The notes beneath the pieces were generated by a model, which made no database searches, had not been told where the DNA came from, and saw only the letters and a list, made by a program, of their open reading frames with translations. Shown here one piece after another: positions 10,756 through 22,272 of a stretch of 64,000 bases of DNA. Both the position numbers and the translations under genes were made by a program. Where the stretch lies: contig WOFQ01000016.1 of assembly GCA_012184525.1 (NCBI GenBank), forward strand, positions 248,001 through 312,000, in the 5' to 3' direction. How positions within the stretch are numbered: the first letter of the stretch is position 1; the number at the start of each line of letters is the position of its first letter. Origin of the DNA: Xenoacremonium recifei. Lineage: Eukaryota > Ascomycota > Sordariomycetes > Hypocreales > Nectriaceae.

Positions 10756-11900
10756 ATGGTCAGAGTCACGATTCTGGGCGCTGGGTAAGTCTCACTGTCA
10801 TCTAACCATGTCGTCAAAGTCTTCTGATGGACTGTCATTAGTGTCACCGGCATGATGGTAGCTGCCACCCTTCCTCGGGACTACCATGTAACCATCGTTG
10901 GCGAGCATATGGCTGGGGACTACGATACGAAGGAATGGGCGAGCCCATATGCTGGTGCCATCTGGGTGGGTGTCCATGCTTCGGCCGAGCGAGAACAGAA
11001 GATGCAGCTCGAGGGTCTAATGGGCCTGCTGCGGCTTGCGGAAACGAACCCCGAATCGAGCGTGCGAAGGATACAGATGACAGAGATAATGGACCGTGGT
11101 TCGAAGTCTGATGTTTGGTATGCTCACAAAGTTCCCAAATTCCGCTTCATGAACCAAGAAGAGTTGCCAGAAGGTGCTCTTTACGGAATGAAGTATGAGA
11201 CCGTGGTCTTGACTCCCCAAAAGTTCTTGGTCTGGCTCTATGAGAGACTTGTTGCTCGGGGAGTCAAGTTTCGAAGGACAAAGGTGTACTCTCTTGCAGA
11301 TTTGAAGGGACTTGGCCATGATGTCCTTATCAATGCCTCCGGGATGGGCGCCTCCACCCTGAAAGACGTTATGGAGGAGAATCTCACACCTTGGAGGCTG
11401 CAGTGCGTCGTGGCGAAGGCACCGGTCACGTATGATCGTCTCTTCATTCGTCGTGGCCACAATGGTTATTATTCAACCGCCTTCTCGCGTCTAGACGGAA
11501 CTGTGTATGTCGGCGGCGTCTTGACACAAAATGACAGGAACTTGGAGGTCTCGGAGGAGCAACGCAAGACGGTGAGTAAAAGACCTCCTTTCTTCATGGA
11601 CTTCCAAGCTGATGTGGGCGTTAGATCTGCAAAAATGCGCATGCGAACCAACCGGACGTCTTCCCATCCCCCGATCCGAAAGACTGGCCAATCCTGTACG
11701 ATCATGTTGGTGTATACCCGACTATGGACCCGAGCGTATGTGGAGTGCGTTGTGAGCGGGAGATTGTTGGTGGACAAAGGGTGGTTCATGCCTATGGCCA
11801 GAATGCTGGTGGATATGTCTATAGCTTTGGTCTGTCGCGGGAAGTTGTCAAGTTGACGCAGGACTACTTGTACGAGCTTCCAGCGGCAGAGAAACTGTAG
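10756..11900 (+). CDS. D-amino-acid oxidase-like FAD enzyme
   Basis: Three exons (10756-10784, 10842-11571, 11625-11900) encode 344 residues, typical for D-amino-acid oxidase. The short first exon encodes MVRVTILGAG and splices into VTGMMVAATL, completing the GxGxxG FAD-binding motif. The C-terminal part reads VVHAYGQNAGGYVYSFG, matching the DAAO signature (H-A-Y-G-x-N-A-G-G). The expected reaction is oxidative deamination of D-amino acids (or D-Asp/Glu) to 2-oxo acids, ammonia and H2O2. The C terminus AEKL is not a good peroxisomal PTS1 (the position before KL is Glu), so the location is uncertain. It is convergent with the Zn2Cys6 regulator. Without splicing, the gene would appear as a truncated protein with a scrambled C terminus. 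Confidence 0.92.
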
Positions 11901-12145
11901 GAAGTGCAGAAAGCTGGGTCTGCGTAGCTTCTTTGTAGACAAATGAGTTTTCAATGAGGAAACTACTTCGCAACCGGGTAGTATCATGAAGTTATGATTT
12001 GAATGCTGTTTCAAAAACGCCGATGAGAAGAGCGTGTATGGAGGCTTTGCAATGGCAACGTGACCAACATAGTCAATCCCTAGAAGAAGGCTTATAACCT
12101 GTTTTGCCTCTATACATTTGAGTCATCTTTGAACTGTGCAACAAG

Positions 12146-13609
12146 CTAAGAGAAACAAAGCTTCCAGCCTTTCACAAAGCTTAAATCCATCCAAGTATCA
12201 CCTATACCACAATCCCTCAATGCCCAAAGCTCTTCTAACAACTCAAGAGCCCACATATTCACCAAAACCCTGCTTGCAGAGTAAAGGCCTTTGAATCTCG
12301 CAGTCACCGCGTTTCGCAGTTCCTGATCCTCTGAAGTCAATTCTGCAGCGCAGCTCAGGAGTGGTAATGATTGGAAGTTCGCGCTGGGTTCGCTGACAGG
12401 GACTTCCATCATCATCCGGATGCTTTCCAGTGCATAAGACTTGATGACCGCTTCTGTTCCCACAATGACCTCTTCCGAATCATCGTTGTCATCAGTTCTC
12501 ACTTTTCGTGTCAACTCTATAGAGCTTCCCCTACTCCGGTAGAGCATTAAGAGACCGTGATTTCGGTACGCAAAGCTGAGCTGCACTAACTCCTCGTTGT
12601 CATGGCAAGGTTGCCAGCTGAGAAGTTGGCGCTCCATTTCTTCTTCGAACTTATAATTTCTTGTGTGTTGCTCGGGGAGGCGTTGGCAGTACCTTCCGAT
12701 CGCCGCTATTTGAGCATAGAGCTTGGAAGAGAAGCCGATCATTGAATGGAACGTCCCGCTGTCTTCCTGTAGGATATCTGCAACCTCGAACACATCAATC
12801 TCAGAAGATGCGTCATTGTCGAAAAGTGCACAAGTCATGTCCCAGTAAAGATACCAGCCGAGCATGAACTTTATGAGAGGGTCCTCCCCTAGTTTCTTCT
12901 TCTTCAGTAGAATGCCTTTCAGCATAGCTCGAGCTCCTTGTAGGTGTTCCTTGCCGTAAGTGTCTGGCTGAAGGTCTATCCATGGTGATGAAACGCCGAG
13001 CAGAAAAATTGTAAGCATGGAGGTTATTGATATATTGTCCAGATCTTGCAATTCCTCGCGCACCAGTCTAAACGCTTTCCCTCTCTCCTCTAAACAGATA
13101 TCGAGATTGTCCGCTGTGAAGAAGGCTTCATGACCTGCGCTCAAGCTCTGGATTGCATGAAGAAGAGAGGGACTTGCAGCCACGTACTGTAGTAGAGGTA
13201 GCGAGAGGGGATTATTACCGCGGTCAAGAGACAGAAGCTGGCTTGTCTGCTCGACCCAGTATTGCACTAGCCTCTTATTTGGTTGCGAGTCCCCGGTCCA
13301 TGAATTGAGCAGGAGGGAATAAGTGAGCCAGGGAGTTTCAGTCCGCCATTGTCCAGGCTTCATCCTCCCAAGGCAGAGGGAGCCGCGTCGCTGACACCGA
13401 AGGCAAACGGGAAATGTTTCGTCGCACTTGACCCGCCTGCGTTTGCATTCATTGCATCCATACCGGCTTTTTGTGTGGGACGGCCTCGATCCTGCGATAT
13501 CGCTTGCTGAGGCCGAGGGGCAACTTGACAGTGCAGGGTCGGCTGTCTTGGATACTATCTGGTACTTGCTGTTGCTGCTAAAGCGGACTCGATACGAGGA
13601 TGGAGGCAT
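12146..13609 (-). CDS. Zn2Cys6 transcription factor, paralogue 1
   Basis: A single exon encodes 487 residues. The Zn2Cys6 binuclear cluster is at residues 52-79 with spacing C-x2-C-x6-C-x6-C-x2-C-x6-C (GCNECKRRRVKCDETFPVC and onward). A basic linker and a long C-terminal region resembling the fungal-specific TF 2 (DUF3468-type) domain follow. It is plainly paralogous to the regulator at 22808-24256: both start with a -VRF- segment, share the DETFPVCLRCQRRGS core, GWYLYWDM, AYRNHGL, and an ELTSED segment, and end in a WKL-FS/A tail. It would bind CGG-type half-sites in the nucleus and probably controls nearby genes. Confidence 0.93.
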   Translation of the reverse strand: MPPSSYRVRFSSNSKYQIVSKTADPALSSCPSASASDIAGSRPSHTKSRYGCNECKRRRVKCDETFPVCLRCQRRGSLCLGRMKPGQWRTETPWLTYSLLLNSWTGDSQPNKRLVQYWVEQTSQLLSLDRGNNPLSLPLLQYVAASPSLLHAIQSLSAGHEAFFTADNLDICLEERGKAFRLVREELQDLDNISITSMLTIFLLGVSSPWIDLQPDTYGKEHLQGARAMLKGILLKKKKLGEDPLIKFMLGWYLYWDMTCALFDNDASSEIDVFEVADILQEDSGTFHSMIGFSSKLYAQIAAIGRYCQRLPEQHTRNYKFEEEMERQLLSWQPCHDNEELVQLSFAYRNHGLLMLYRSRGSSIELTRKVRTDDNDDSEEVIVGTEAVIKSYALESIRMMMEVPVSEPSANFQSLPLLSCAAELTSEDQELRNAVTARFKGLYSASRVLVNMWALELLEELWALRDCGIGDTWMDLSFVKGWKLCFS

Positions 13610-14229
13610 TGTAGTATTGAGAAGCGCTCGCCTAGGAGATGATTGGCTGGTAAACCGCAGGATAGCTTATGCGTGCTTGTGGCCCTGTCGATTGGAAGTT
13701 GGAACAATGATGCATTCAAGTTAGAGCGACTAGTGAAAGACAACGAAGGTGGGGGGGCTCTCCTTTATCAGTAAGTCTGTGCAAAAAGAGCCACTCTGAT
13801 AAACTGTGCGCTATTTCTCGCCACTGATATCGACACCCGAGTCAGTTTGTATTACTAGTGCGCCACCTGGTGTTCCCTTGGTACACAGAGACAAGGACCG
13901 AGTTTCAATAATAATGTTCCGAGCACACTCTCCATATGTTATATTCTAACTGTGAACAGCTCATAACTAAGACCGCAAAGATATCCTCAAGACTAGTCAC
14001 AATGGGATACTCAGTATACGATAGATCCTCTATTTTCACAGGTTCTAACAGGTGTTAAAACAGTCATGTCTCAACATTCTTTTGTAGCATGTGTACATAA
14101 ATAAAGCACCTTCTAAGTATCGTTATCCTAGTTTTCTATCTATACTCTATGATTCTTAAATATCTAATCGTTAATCGAGGCATTCCCCCTAATCCCAAAA
14201 CTAGGACTCCTGTCTCTCACAGCCTTGCA
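13610..14229. other. Intergenic: regulator 1 promoter and 3' flank of the kelch/DUF3433 gene
   Basis: This 620-bp stretch is AT-rich from about 13900. No convincing coding frame, RNA gene or repeat is visible. Confidence 0.6.
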
Positions 14230-17200
14230 TCATCTGAGTAGCTTAACCGCACTCCTATCCCGATAACAGCTCTCAACACCAACAAACCTCTTACCGCTTA
14301 TCCAAAACTCCCCCAGCCCGTACCGCCTGCCCTCGGAGACAAGGTCACCCACTGGATCCTTACTGCCCGCCACATCTTGCACATCTGCCCGCAGCCCATC
14401 GCTAAACAAGACATACGGTATCATGGCACCCATGTTAGTCGGTGCACGAGGGAGAAGTGGCTTGCGCAGGCTGAAGCAGTACCCCAAGATGAGGTGTACG
14501 GCAAGCACAAAAGACATGAGAAGGGTGCATGCGGTGGCGGCGGAGAGGTCTGAGTCGAATGTGGTAGAACCGTACGCGGAGGCCGAGAGTTGAAGGGCGC
14601 CGAGGAAGATGGTGTAGACAGTGACTGCGAGATCGGCCAGGGCGGACAGGGATGCCAAAGTGTAGCCGGCTGTGAGGGCGTCATAGAGAGGAATTGTTTG
14701 AAGGGTGGGATCAGTGAAGAGCACGCGGGGATGGTGAGAGTCAAGGGTCAGAGCGCGGAGTGGCGTGAGGGCGCGGGCATCATGGTCGATAACGTCGACG
14801 GCAGATTGGATAAGGATGCCCGCAATGAGATAGACGTCTGGTGAAATGGGGATTTGGTAGTTCCAGAGTTGGGTTTTGGCGTTGTGGTTGAGGCTGCCGG
14901 TGATGTAGGCGGGGCCGAGGACGAGGAGGAAGATGGCAACGAGCCAGAAAGCAAAGACGGGCCAGCGGAAGGGCAAGAAGGTGTTTGAATCACCTATGAG
15001 GCGGCGAAAGGCTGTTCTGAGCCAAGAGACCATACGCTTCAGGGAACTGGTGAGTGGACGGAGCCACTGGCGCAAGGAGACGACGGCACTATGTTGTGTT
15101 ATAGTGGAAACAACTTTGCCGAAACCACATAATACCAAATTTTTGGTACTGGAGTTCGTCTTTTCGAGTCGCAGCGCGACACCGCGTTTCACGAGGCGAA
15201 ACTGCAGCGGTGTCAGGTGCTTCATCAACCCAGAAAGGGGCATGTCGCTGCAATCTGGCGGTAAGCCCAAGCTCGCAGCATCAGCTCCCTCGAGGAGCGC
15301 CACCAGGCCAGAAATGCCCTTGATATCTCCTGTCAAGCCTGTCGGTCGCCTCGGAAGTGTATACAGCAACACCAAACAGCACACCTCCGTGGCGGCCAGC
15401 GCCCCGACCAACCTCCATGTCCAGGCCGAGTCTACCAGCGCCACCTGCCACGAATACTCTCCGGGATAGTCCAACAGGGCGCCCGAATATACGTCCCAGT
15501 AAAAGACGTAGTTGGCCAGCACAGGAACGACGATGCCACCGAGCACGTTGCCTGTGCTTGACACGGCGACGCTCCAGTGGCGGAAGCGCAAGGCCTGAAC
15601 GATGCTCAGGGGCGCCCAGAAGGAGTGGTAGTTGAGGCACAGCGAGCGCGCACCGGGGCTGCCGCCAGGTTGTTGGAGACGATGGTAGGGATCCATGCGC
15701 TTGACATCGTCGTCGAGGAGCTTCCACAGGCGGCCGTAGAGCACGGCGAGGAGCATAGGCAGGTAGGTAAAGGCCCAGTAGACGGCCCAGCCTAGTCGTT
15801 GGGGGCTGTTCTTTTGATTGTAGACGCCGTCGGTCCCGGCGTCGTAGTAGACGGATAGGAGGCCCCGGAGAGGGCGCTTGTAGGTTGGGGCGCGGGTGAA
15901 GTGTGAGGTGAAGGGGGCGCCAGTCCATGTTCCGCTAGAGAGAGGTCCGCCAGGCCAGTCTAGAACAGTCAGCAAGGGAGGGAATATGGAGGGGGAAATT
16001 ATAGGGTTGCTCACGTTCAACAAGAGGATCGGGTTGTTGGCTCCTCCAGAGAAGAAGGATGACGAGAATAATGAGACATATGGTGCTGCAGCCGATGAAG
16101 GCGAGATACGTGTGACTGAAGGTCCACGGCCGCCAGTCCTGCTTCTTGCCTTGCGGGCGACCACAAGACAAGAACTTGCAGAAACCGTATATCAAAGGAC
16201 ATGAAAATGGAATCAAAAGTAAAACAATGAGCACAACTTCGACCATGCGTTCATAAAAGAACGGTCCATAGAGCCAAGTACCGTGCGGTGGTTTGAACAG
16301 CTCGCTCAGCAAAGGGTTGGCAAAGGATGTGAACAGGGGCTTGGTGATATTTGCAAAGCCGGTGGTGCTAATTCAGTTAGTTCTCATCGCAGGGAGTGGT
16401 CCTGGTGATACTTACTTGCCGCCGACAATCGCAGACACAGCTTGCGGGACAAAATATCCCAAAGTGCCGTGGGTATAATCGGTAAGGGCCAGCAGCGAGA
16501 TGTCGTAGTTGAGAGGCCCAGACGAATAGCTCATGCATGCCTTATGAGTGTTAACATCAAACAGACATCCTCCCAACATGAATAGGAAGCGAGAGTTGAG
16601 TAGCAGACAAGAACTCTCAGCGGTGGGATAATTGGGAGCAAAATCAGGGTTCGTCTGCGCTCGGATCCAGACGGCACTATGATAAGCGTCAACCGGACTG
16701 AGGCTGTTGCAAGATTGAGAGCCTATAACATACCTTGGAAGACTTAACACCCACGCATCGCCAAGGGCGGTGACGTTGTTTTGACCACCGGCCAGGAAGA
16801 TGTTGTGTGATGTCTTGTCCTGAGAGCTGCCCACGGTTGCACAGGCGGATATTCGCCTCGAGGGGAACGTCTCAACAGCCGTGAGGTTCACGCCGTCGGC
16901 TTGGGGCTCAACATCGCTGGTATGGCCGGCCAAGTCAGTGATAGGTTGCACAGTCCATTTTTGTGTCTCTATATCGAAAATATATATCGATGACATGGGG
17001 GCCTGTCATAGTCTTAGCAATTCGGTGTGAGCAAAGTCATGGTACCGACCAAACTCACCAGAGTGAGAGTTCCTTTGTACTCGACATAGCCTCCCAATGC
17101 CACCAGAGCACCCTGTCTTGTTGCCGTGTTGATGAATACGAGGCTTTGGTTGACAACTGGGACATACTCCGGGACAGCGATGGCAGTCAGTATTTCATTC

Positions 17201-17865
17201 TGCATGTCAAACACGGCGAGCTGGTGAAGAGGGGATACTGTGCCATTCCCGGTTGGCGCTACTCCGCCCAGGTAGTAACCTCTCTGCAAGTCTTGTACGT
17301 TGCAACCTGCGCCGTAGCTTGGTCGTGGCGAGTTCAAAGTGTCGTTGTGAGCCAAGGTCCATGTTGTTAAGTTATTGCTCGTCTCGATGCGCCAAACGTC
17401 GTTGCTAAGCGATACATTGTCGAAAATTGGCCTGCCGCCATACAGCCATGCACGGTCAACAAGGTTGCTCCAGACGAAGCCATTGGAGACAAAAGGGACA
17501 TCAGCTGGCTGTGAGAGATTACTGAATATTGGCCCAGCTAGGCTGGAAAAGTCGAGAGTTAAGTTTGCCGACGCAAACTCAGGAACTTGAAGAGTTAGGG
17601 TCACATGTTATCTGCCAAGTATCTTGAGTCCATGCTTGCCTTGTTCTAGAGTGACACCGTCCTCATCGACATAACGACCGCCAATGATCCCCAATGTGTC
17701 GTTGAGCTGGAAACCTACAATGTGTGAGAGATAAAGTCGCAGTTCGAAGGAGTGAGGGAGCCTACTTTGTGATCCTACACGCTGCTGAGCGCGCACCCGA
17801 AAGTGAAAGGTAGCTACAATTGTGAACAAGCCACTGGCCTGACTCACACGCATAGTGATGCTCAA
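14230..17865 (-). CDS. Kelch-repeat/DUF3433 multi-pass membrane protein
   Basis: Seven exons assemble in frame to 1104 residues: 17865-17766, 17714-17640, 17585-17059, 17002-16734, 16676-16416, 16367-16015, 15959-14230. The N-terminal ~30 residues look like a signal peptide or anchor. About 400 residues of kelch-like blades follow (LGIIGGRYVDEDGV, RAWLYGGRPIFDNVSLSNDVWRI, ALVALGGYVEY, NIFLAGGQNNVTALGDAWVL) with many N-glycosylation sequons. After a transmembrane segment (MVEVVLIVLLLIPFSCPLIYGF) comes a DUF3433-type domain (residues with YHRLQQPGG, LNYHSFWAP) and further membrane spans. Likely a surface or endomembrane protein with an extracellular propeller. Intron 2 (17639-17586) appears to be GC-AG. 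The other introns have GTAGGC, GTGAGT, GTATGT, GTAAGT and GTGAGC donors. Function unknown. Confidence 0.82.
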
Positions 17866-18787
17866 TCATGAGGTTTCAACATCTGGAATGCTGCACAAGA
17901 GAGTCTGAGGCAGCCTGCATTTTTCTAGATGGTTGGGCATCCTAGGGCTGGCTGTCCGCCCCCAACGGGGCTCAGACCAGGACACTACCCCAAGAGAGGC
18001 AACTGGCCAGGGGTGAGTTGAGATTAAAAGGATCAGGAGGAGCGCAAGGCAGATAAACTAAATCTCAGTCGTTTTGTACGAATGAATGCGGCGGTCTTGA
18101 CAGATGCGATGCTCTATTCTGTATGCATGATGGACTCGTGGTGCAAGTATGTAGTCTCTGGGAGTTCGCTTGAAGGTGGCGTTCAATGCAAGACTTGCTT
18201 CGGCGAAGTTGCCTCTCGAGTTGGGCACCCTTGAAGGCAGAGCACAAACACAACGAACAAGTTTCGAAACAATTCCGTGCACTTCCATTGGGTTACATCT
18301 GTTAGATAAAATGGGTTGGAGGTAAGTCACTGGCAGGATGGCTAAGGCACCAGCGCATTCATTTTGCCGGGTTGGCGCGCCGTGGCTAAAATCTGACGCC
18401 GTCAGTGATCACATTGACTAGCTACAGTTGCCCGAATACTTTTGCTTTGCGCATCCTCGGGTCTTTATGCCCTAAATCGATGTGTATTAAATCCCACCTC
18501 CCTGATTTTGGCCAAGATTAAATAATCTTATCCTCTCGGTCACGAAGGATAAGCAGAGGAAGCTTCATGCTCTCGATGATAAGATTATTCAATTTTGTCA
18601 ATAATTCTTCGTAATTGGGTTTTGCAATCCTTAGATGCTAGTATGATAAATAGATAGATATATCTGAGAATCTCTGTAACCATCTAGAAGAGTATGGAGG
18701 TATCCTGTCTTGAGTCAAACGACAACACACTCAAACTTGCCCTATGCACGACACGGCAACGCGTGATCGTCGGATTGTTTCATTATC
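17866..18787. other. Intergenic between kelch/DUF3433 gene and esterase 1, carrying a dispersed repeat
   Basis: This 922-bp stretch contains the upstream region of the kelch gene, the 3' flank of esterase 1 and repeat copy 1 (18519-18650). No coding frame is supported. Confidence 0.6.
18519..18650 (+). repeat. Dispersed ~132-nt repeat, copy 1, with a 12-bp inverted-repeat hairpin
   Basis: This block aligns over its whole length with 32007-32139; by eye roughly 115 of about 133 aligned positions agree, with two small gaps. Inside it, AATAATCTTATC (18521-18532) and GATAAGATTATT (18578-18589) form a perfect 12-bp inverted repeat with a 45-nt loop. Several GATAAG/CTTATC words (GATA-factor sites) lie within it. 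It sits in the 3' flank of the minus-strand esterase 1. It could be a MITE-like remnant or a conserved regulatory/3' element. Confidence 0.8.
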
Positions 18788-20788
18788 TCAATATAACTGC
18801 GAGATCACATAGTCTTGCTGGGCTCTCCGAGGCTCTTTCCCGACCCTCACATTGACGTGCGAAGGCTGGGCATCGAAAATCATGATAGAGGGATCAGAAC
18901 CCTTGTACTCTGGCCACTCTGTCAGCGGCATGGATGCTAGTTTGTTAATATTGTTATCAGCAATGTTCACAACGGTTAAAAGGCTTGTTTGGCTGTAGAG
19001 TTGATAATAGCTTACCATTTGCATAGTGAGGCTTAGCCGTATTGAAAAATCCAATCCACATGCCACTGATCACACCAGCAAGATCGAGATACGGTTGCGG
19101 TCGACCAGCAAAAGGGTTACCACCAAGGAAAGGTGCTGCACCTCCCTCCCAGCCTGATCCGTTCAAGTTGTAGAAAGTGTAGGCAAGTTCAAAACCATGA
19201 GCGGCACCCAAATACCGTTCCCCAACACTGAGCGTCGTATTGGAGTTGTAAATGTACATGCCGTGGGGGCTGTGCTTCTGCCACTCCTGAGCGGCAAATC
19301 GAGTAGGTGCCTTCATTACAATGTCGGTGCCGATGGTGTCACAGCGCTTGTACATGAGACCAACTGTGGTATTCAGCTCGGAGTTGGAAACTTCCGGGGC
19401 AGCCAATTCAGGCTCTGAATAAGGGTAGCGCGACATGATGTTTGCTGCTTGAGTAAAGTTAAGACTGAAAGATGATCCGAGCAAGGCAGCGAGAAGGTCC
19501 TCCTCAGTGTTGAGACCAAAAGGAGTGTAATAGCCGGTTTCATCGTTGTTGGTCCCCAAGACATATGGGACTTTGACGAAGGAGCCATCACGAAGTTGGT
19601 CAACTAGACTCCTCGCGACAATGTCTCCGTCAACTACAGGGCCGTACATCGGGCCAGCAAATGGCAGAGTGAGTGTCGCGTTAATGGCATTATTCAGTGA
19701 CTCGAAGCTGGCCTTGCGCAGGCATGCGAGCTTATCAGTTGCATCTGGGCACAAAGTTTTAGTGATGTTTGCGGTGGCCAGCGACAGCTTCTCTGTGATC
19801 AGTTAGCGATGGTGTCTGTCAAGGAGAAAGTAAACACCGACCAATGGAGGCTGACCATGGACCAACACCTGCTGGTGAGCCCGACTGGCCTAAAGCAGCC
19901 CTGAAAAGGCCATCATCACGACCGTTGTATGCGAAAACATGATTGGAGACGGAGAGGGCGCCCCTAGGAAATGTCAGCGCTCTGAAATTTCACAAACCTT
20001 GTCATAACTTACGCGCTTTCACCAAAGATGGTGATTTGAGAAGGATCACCACCGAAGGCAGCAATATTTTCCTTGATCCAATGCAAAGCGAGTCTTATTA
20101 TTGCATCTGTTAGCAAAACAGTAGCCGACGAAAGTTAAGTCATCCTCACCTTTGGTCACGAAGCCCGACGTTGGTCAACCCTGCCTTGACAATCTCCTCG
20201 GACCAGAGCCAGCCCCATCCTGCTAGCCGGTAGTTGAGGCTGACTGCAATGATAGGTTGACCTAACTGCACAGATCGCTCTACCAAAAAGGTCGTATTAT
20301 ACCAGCCGCTGGTGCTGCTCCCCGTTGTGAAGCCTCCTCTAAGAAAAATGTTAGCTTGCCATCTCTGATTGCAATGTTTCTCGAGACTGAACGCACCCGT
20401 AGATCCAAACAGCAACGGGCAGAGGCTTGTAAGGGAAGCCGGCAGGACGAACGATGTTTGCGAACAAACAATCCTCACTCGTGTAGTTGTGCGCCGCAAT
20501 CTCAGTATCGTCATAGTACCCGACGCAGGAATATCCCACTTCAGTAGCGTTTCGAAGTCCAGACCAGGTCTCATTCAGACTCTGGGGGAGAGCGAAGCGC
20601 AGATCTCCAACTGGAGGTTGTGCAAAACGGACACCAAGGAAGGCATCCTGGTTATACACAGGATCATGAAGTCCATAGTAAGAGCCATTGAGCGTCTTAG
20701 CAACAGGAGCGTTCTTTTGAGGAGTTGCGGCAGCTTGGGCCTGGCAAGCAACCCAAGCGCCCACCAAATAAAAGATATTTAGACGCAT
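18788..20788 (-). CDS. Secreted carboxylesterase type B, paralogue 1
   Basis: Six exons (20788-20397, 20338-20150, 20093-20013, 19963-19842, 19792-19016, 18936-18788) encode 569 residues. An N-terminal signal peptide (MRLNIFYLVGAWVACQAQA) precedes a carboxylesterase/lipase alpha/beta-hydrolase domain: FLGVRFAQPPVGDLRF, YTSEDCL, the serine elbow GESAG split by intron 3, an acid in GTNNDETGYY and the His in GAAHGFELAYTF. Many N-glycosylation sequons fit secretion. It hydrolyses carboxylic esters outside the cell; the substrate is unknown. Exons 2-6 have exactly the same lengths (189, 81, 122, 777, 149 nt) as those of the esterase at 27719-29678, which also supports the weak GTCGGT donor of intron 4. 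It is divergent from the M24-type gene. Confidence 0.93.
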
Positions 20789-21435
20789 TTGGAAAGTGAA
20801 TAGTGTCTATTGGCAGGATTCCCTATATCGAAGAGATAGATTGGTTTTTCTCACAGACAGGGTCAGCCTTATTAACAGTCTGCGATGGACCAGTTGATAA
20901 CATGCTCAATCGCGTAGCCCCTAATAACTAAACGTGAGAATCGCAATCGAGATCAAAAGGGAGATTCATTTTGAAGTCGAGTAATTAGCATGGGCTACAG
21001 AGCAGGGACCTGATGCTTCCCTGATAGACTGAGGAAGTTGCGCCAACCCGTGAAGGGAGCTCTCTCCGGAAGCGAGGAGAAGAGACCAAAGATAGCCTTT
21101 GCAAAGCCACTAGTGGAACAGGGGAGGTCGGGCAACGATATCACGATTGTGGGGCATATACTTTGACCTTCGTTCCGCGTCCCGATTCGGAAAGAAGCTA
21201 AGGCCAACCAAATGCATGGTCGAAATGCGACTTCGGTCTCGCCCCGGATTTGCTAAGTGACCCGCACATGATCGAGCAACAAACAACTGGGTACATGTTG
21301 GTATATCCCGTCCATAGTTTACTTGATTGAGATGTAAATGATATAAACATTTCTATTCCTATTTCCCCTTTCTCTACATACAGATCATACCTGGGCGTTG
21401 GTCTCTCGCCATACGCACAATTCACAAGCAACACA
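20789..21435. promoter_or_regulatory. Divergent promoter of esterase 1 and the M24-type hydrolase
   Basis: This 647-bp region lies between two divergent starts. Small open frames on the minus strand (20995-21434) have no recognisable features. I saw no specific operator. Confidence 0.45.
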
Positions 21436-22272
21436 ATGGCAATTCAGATAAGCGATCTAGTCCGAGCTGAGAATCTAAGAGATGCGCAACAGAAGGCCGA
21501 AAAACTATTCAAAGAAATCGAAGAACATCTGATTCGACCCGGAATCAGCGAGAAAGAACTGAGCAAAGAGGTTTACGACCTGGGAGCAAAGTGGTATAAC
21601 ATCCGACAACATTGGCACAAGCGCATCGTCCGCAGTGGACCAAATACCTTGGAACCCTATGCCGCGAACCCTCCAGACAGGATCATACAGCCCGACGATA
21701 TGCTGGTTGTTGATCTCGGGCCAGTGTTTGAAGACTGGGAGGCTGACATTGGGCGTACATACCATTTGGGCAATGATCCAGACAAGAAGAGGATGTGCAG
21801 CGATCTCGAGGTGATATGGAATATTGTCCGGAGCAGGTTCTTGAAAAATACCATGATGTCTGGAGAGGAGCTCTACAGCATTGCCTGCGAGGAGACGGAA
21901 AAAAGAGGCTGGAAGTTTGGTGCTCAACTAGCGGGACACCTAATCGGTGACTACCCTCACGAACGCATCCCCAAGGACCAGATCAATCTTTACATCACAC
22001 CCGGAAATGCCGAGCCAATGAACAGTATCGGCGCTGACGGGCAACGACGCCACTGGATCCTCGAGATCTACCTGCGGGAACCAGGTCGACAGTATGGAGG
22101 GTTCTTTGAACAGCTGTTATCGGGAGATGAAAGTTATGTTGCTCTGCCAGCGTCTACTGAGAAAGACAGAAGGGAACGCATGATGAGGAAGACCCGGATT
22201 CTTTGGGGCGCTGGTGCATCCCTGGGCCTGGCAATCATTACAAAGCTTCTTTGGCGGAAATATGCAACATAG
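21436..22272 (+). CDS. M24-family (aminopeptidase P/creatinase-like) hydrolase with C-terminal hydrophobic tail
   Basis: A single exon encodes 278 residues covering only the catalytic pita-bread half of an M24 protein. Candidate metal ligands are Asp in VVDLGPVFEDW, Asp in EADIGRTYHLG, His in GHLIGDYPHE, Glu in HWILEIYL and Glu in FFEQLL. The N-terminal domain of true Xaa-Pro peptidases and prolidases is absent. The last ~28 residues (ILWGAGASLGLAIITKLLW flanked by Arg/Lys) look like a tail anchor or membrane segment. Compact M24 proteins of this type are common in bacteria, and the gene lacks introns, so acquisition by transfer is possible. It could be a peptidase, a creatinase-type C-N hydrolase or another amidohydrolase. 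Divergent from esterase 1. Confidence 0.85.
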   Translation: MAIQISDLVRAENLRDAQQKAEKLFKEIEEHLIRPGISEKELSKEVYDLGAKWYNIRQHWHKRIVRSGPNTLEPYAANPPDRIIQPDDMLVVDLGPVFEDWEADIGRTYHLGNDPDKKRMCSDLEVIWNIVRSRFLKNTMMSGEELYSIACEETEKRGWKFGAQLAGHLIGDYPHERIPKDQINLYITPGNAEPMNSIGADGQRRHWILEIYLREPGRQYGGFFEQLLSGDESYVALPASTEKDRRERMMRKTRILWGAGASLGLAIITKLLWRKYAT

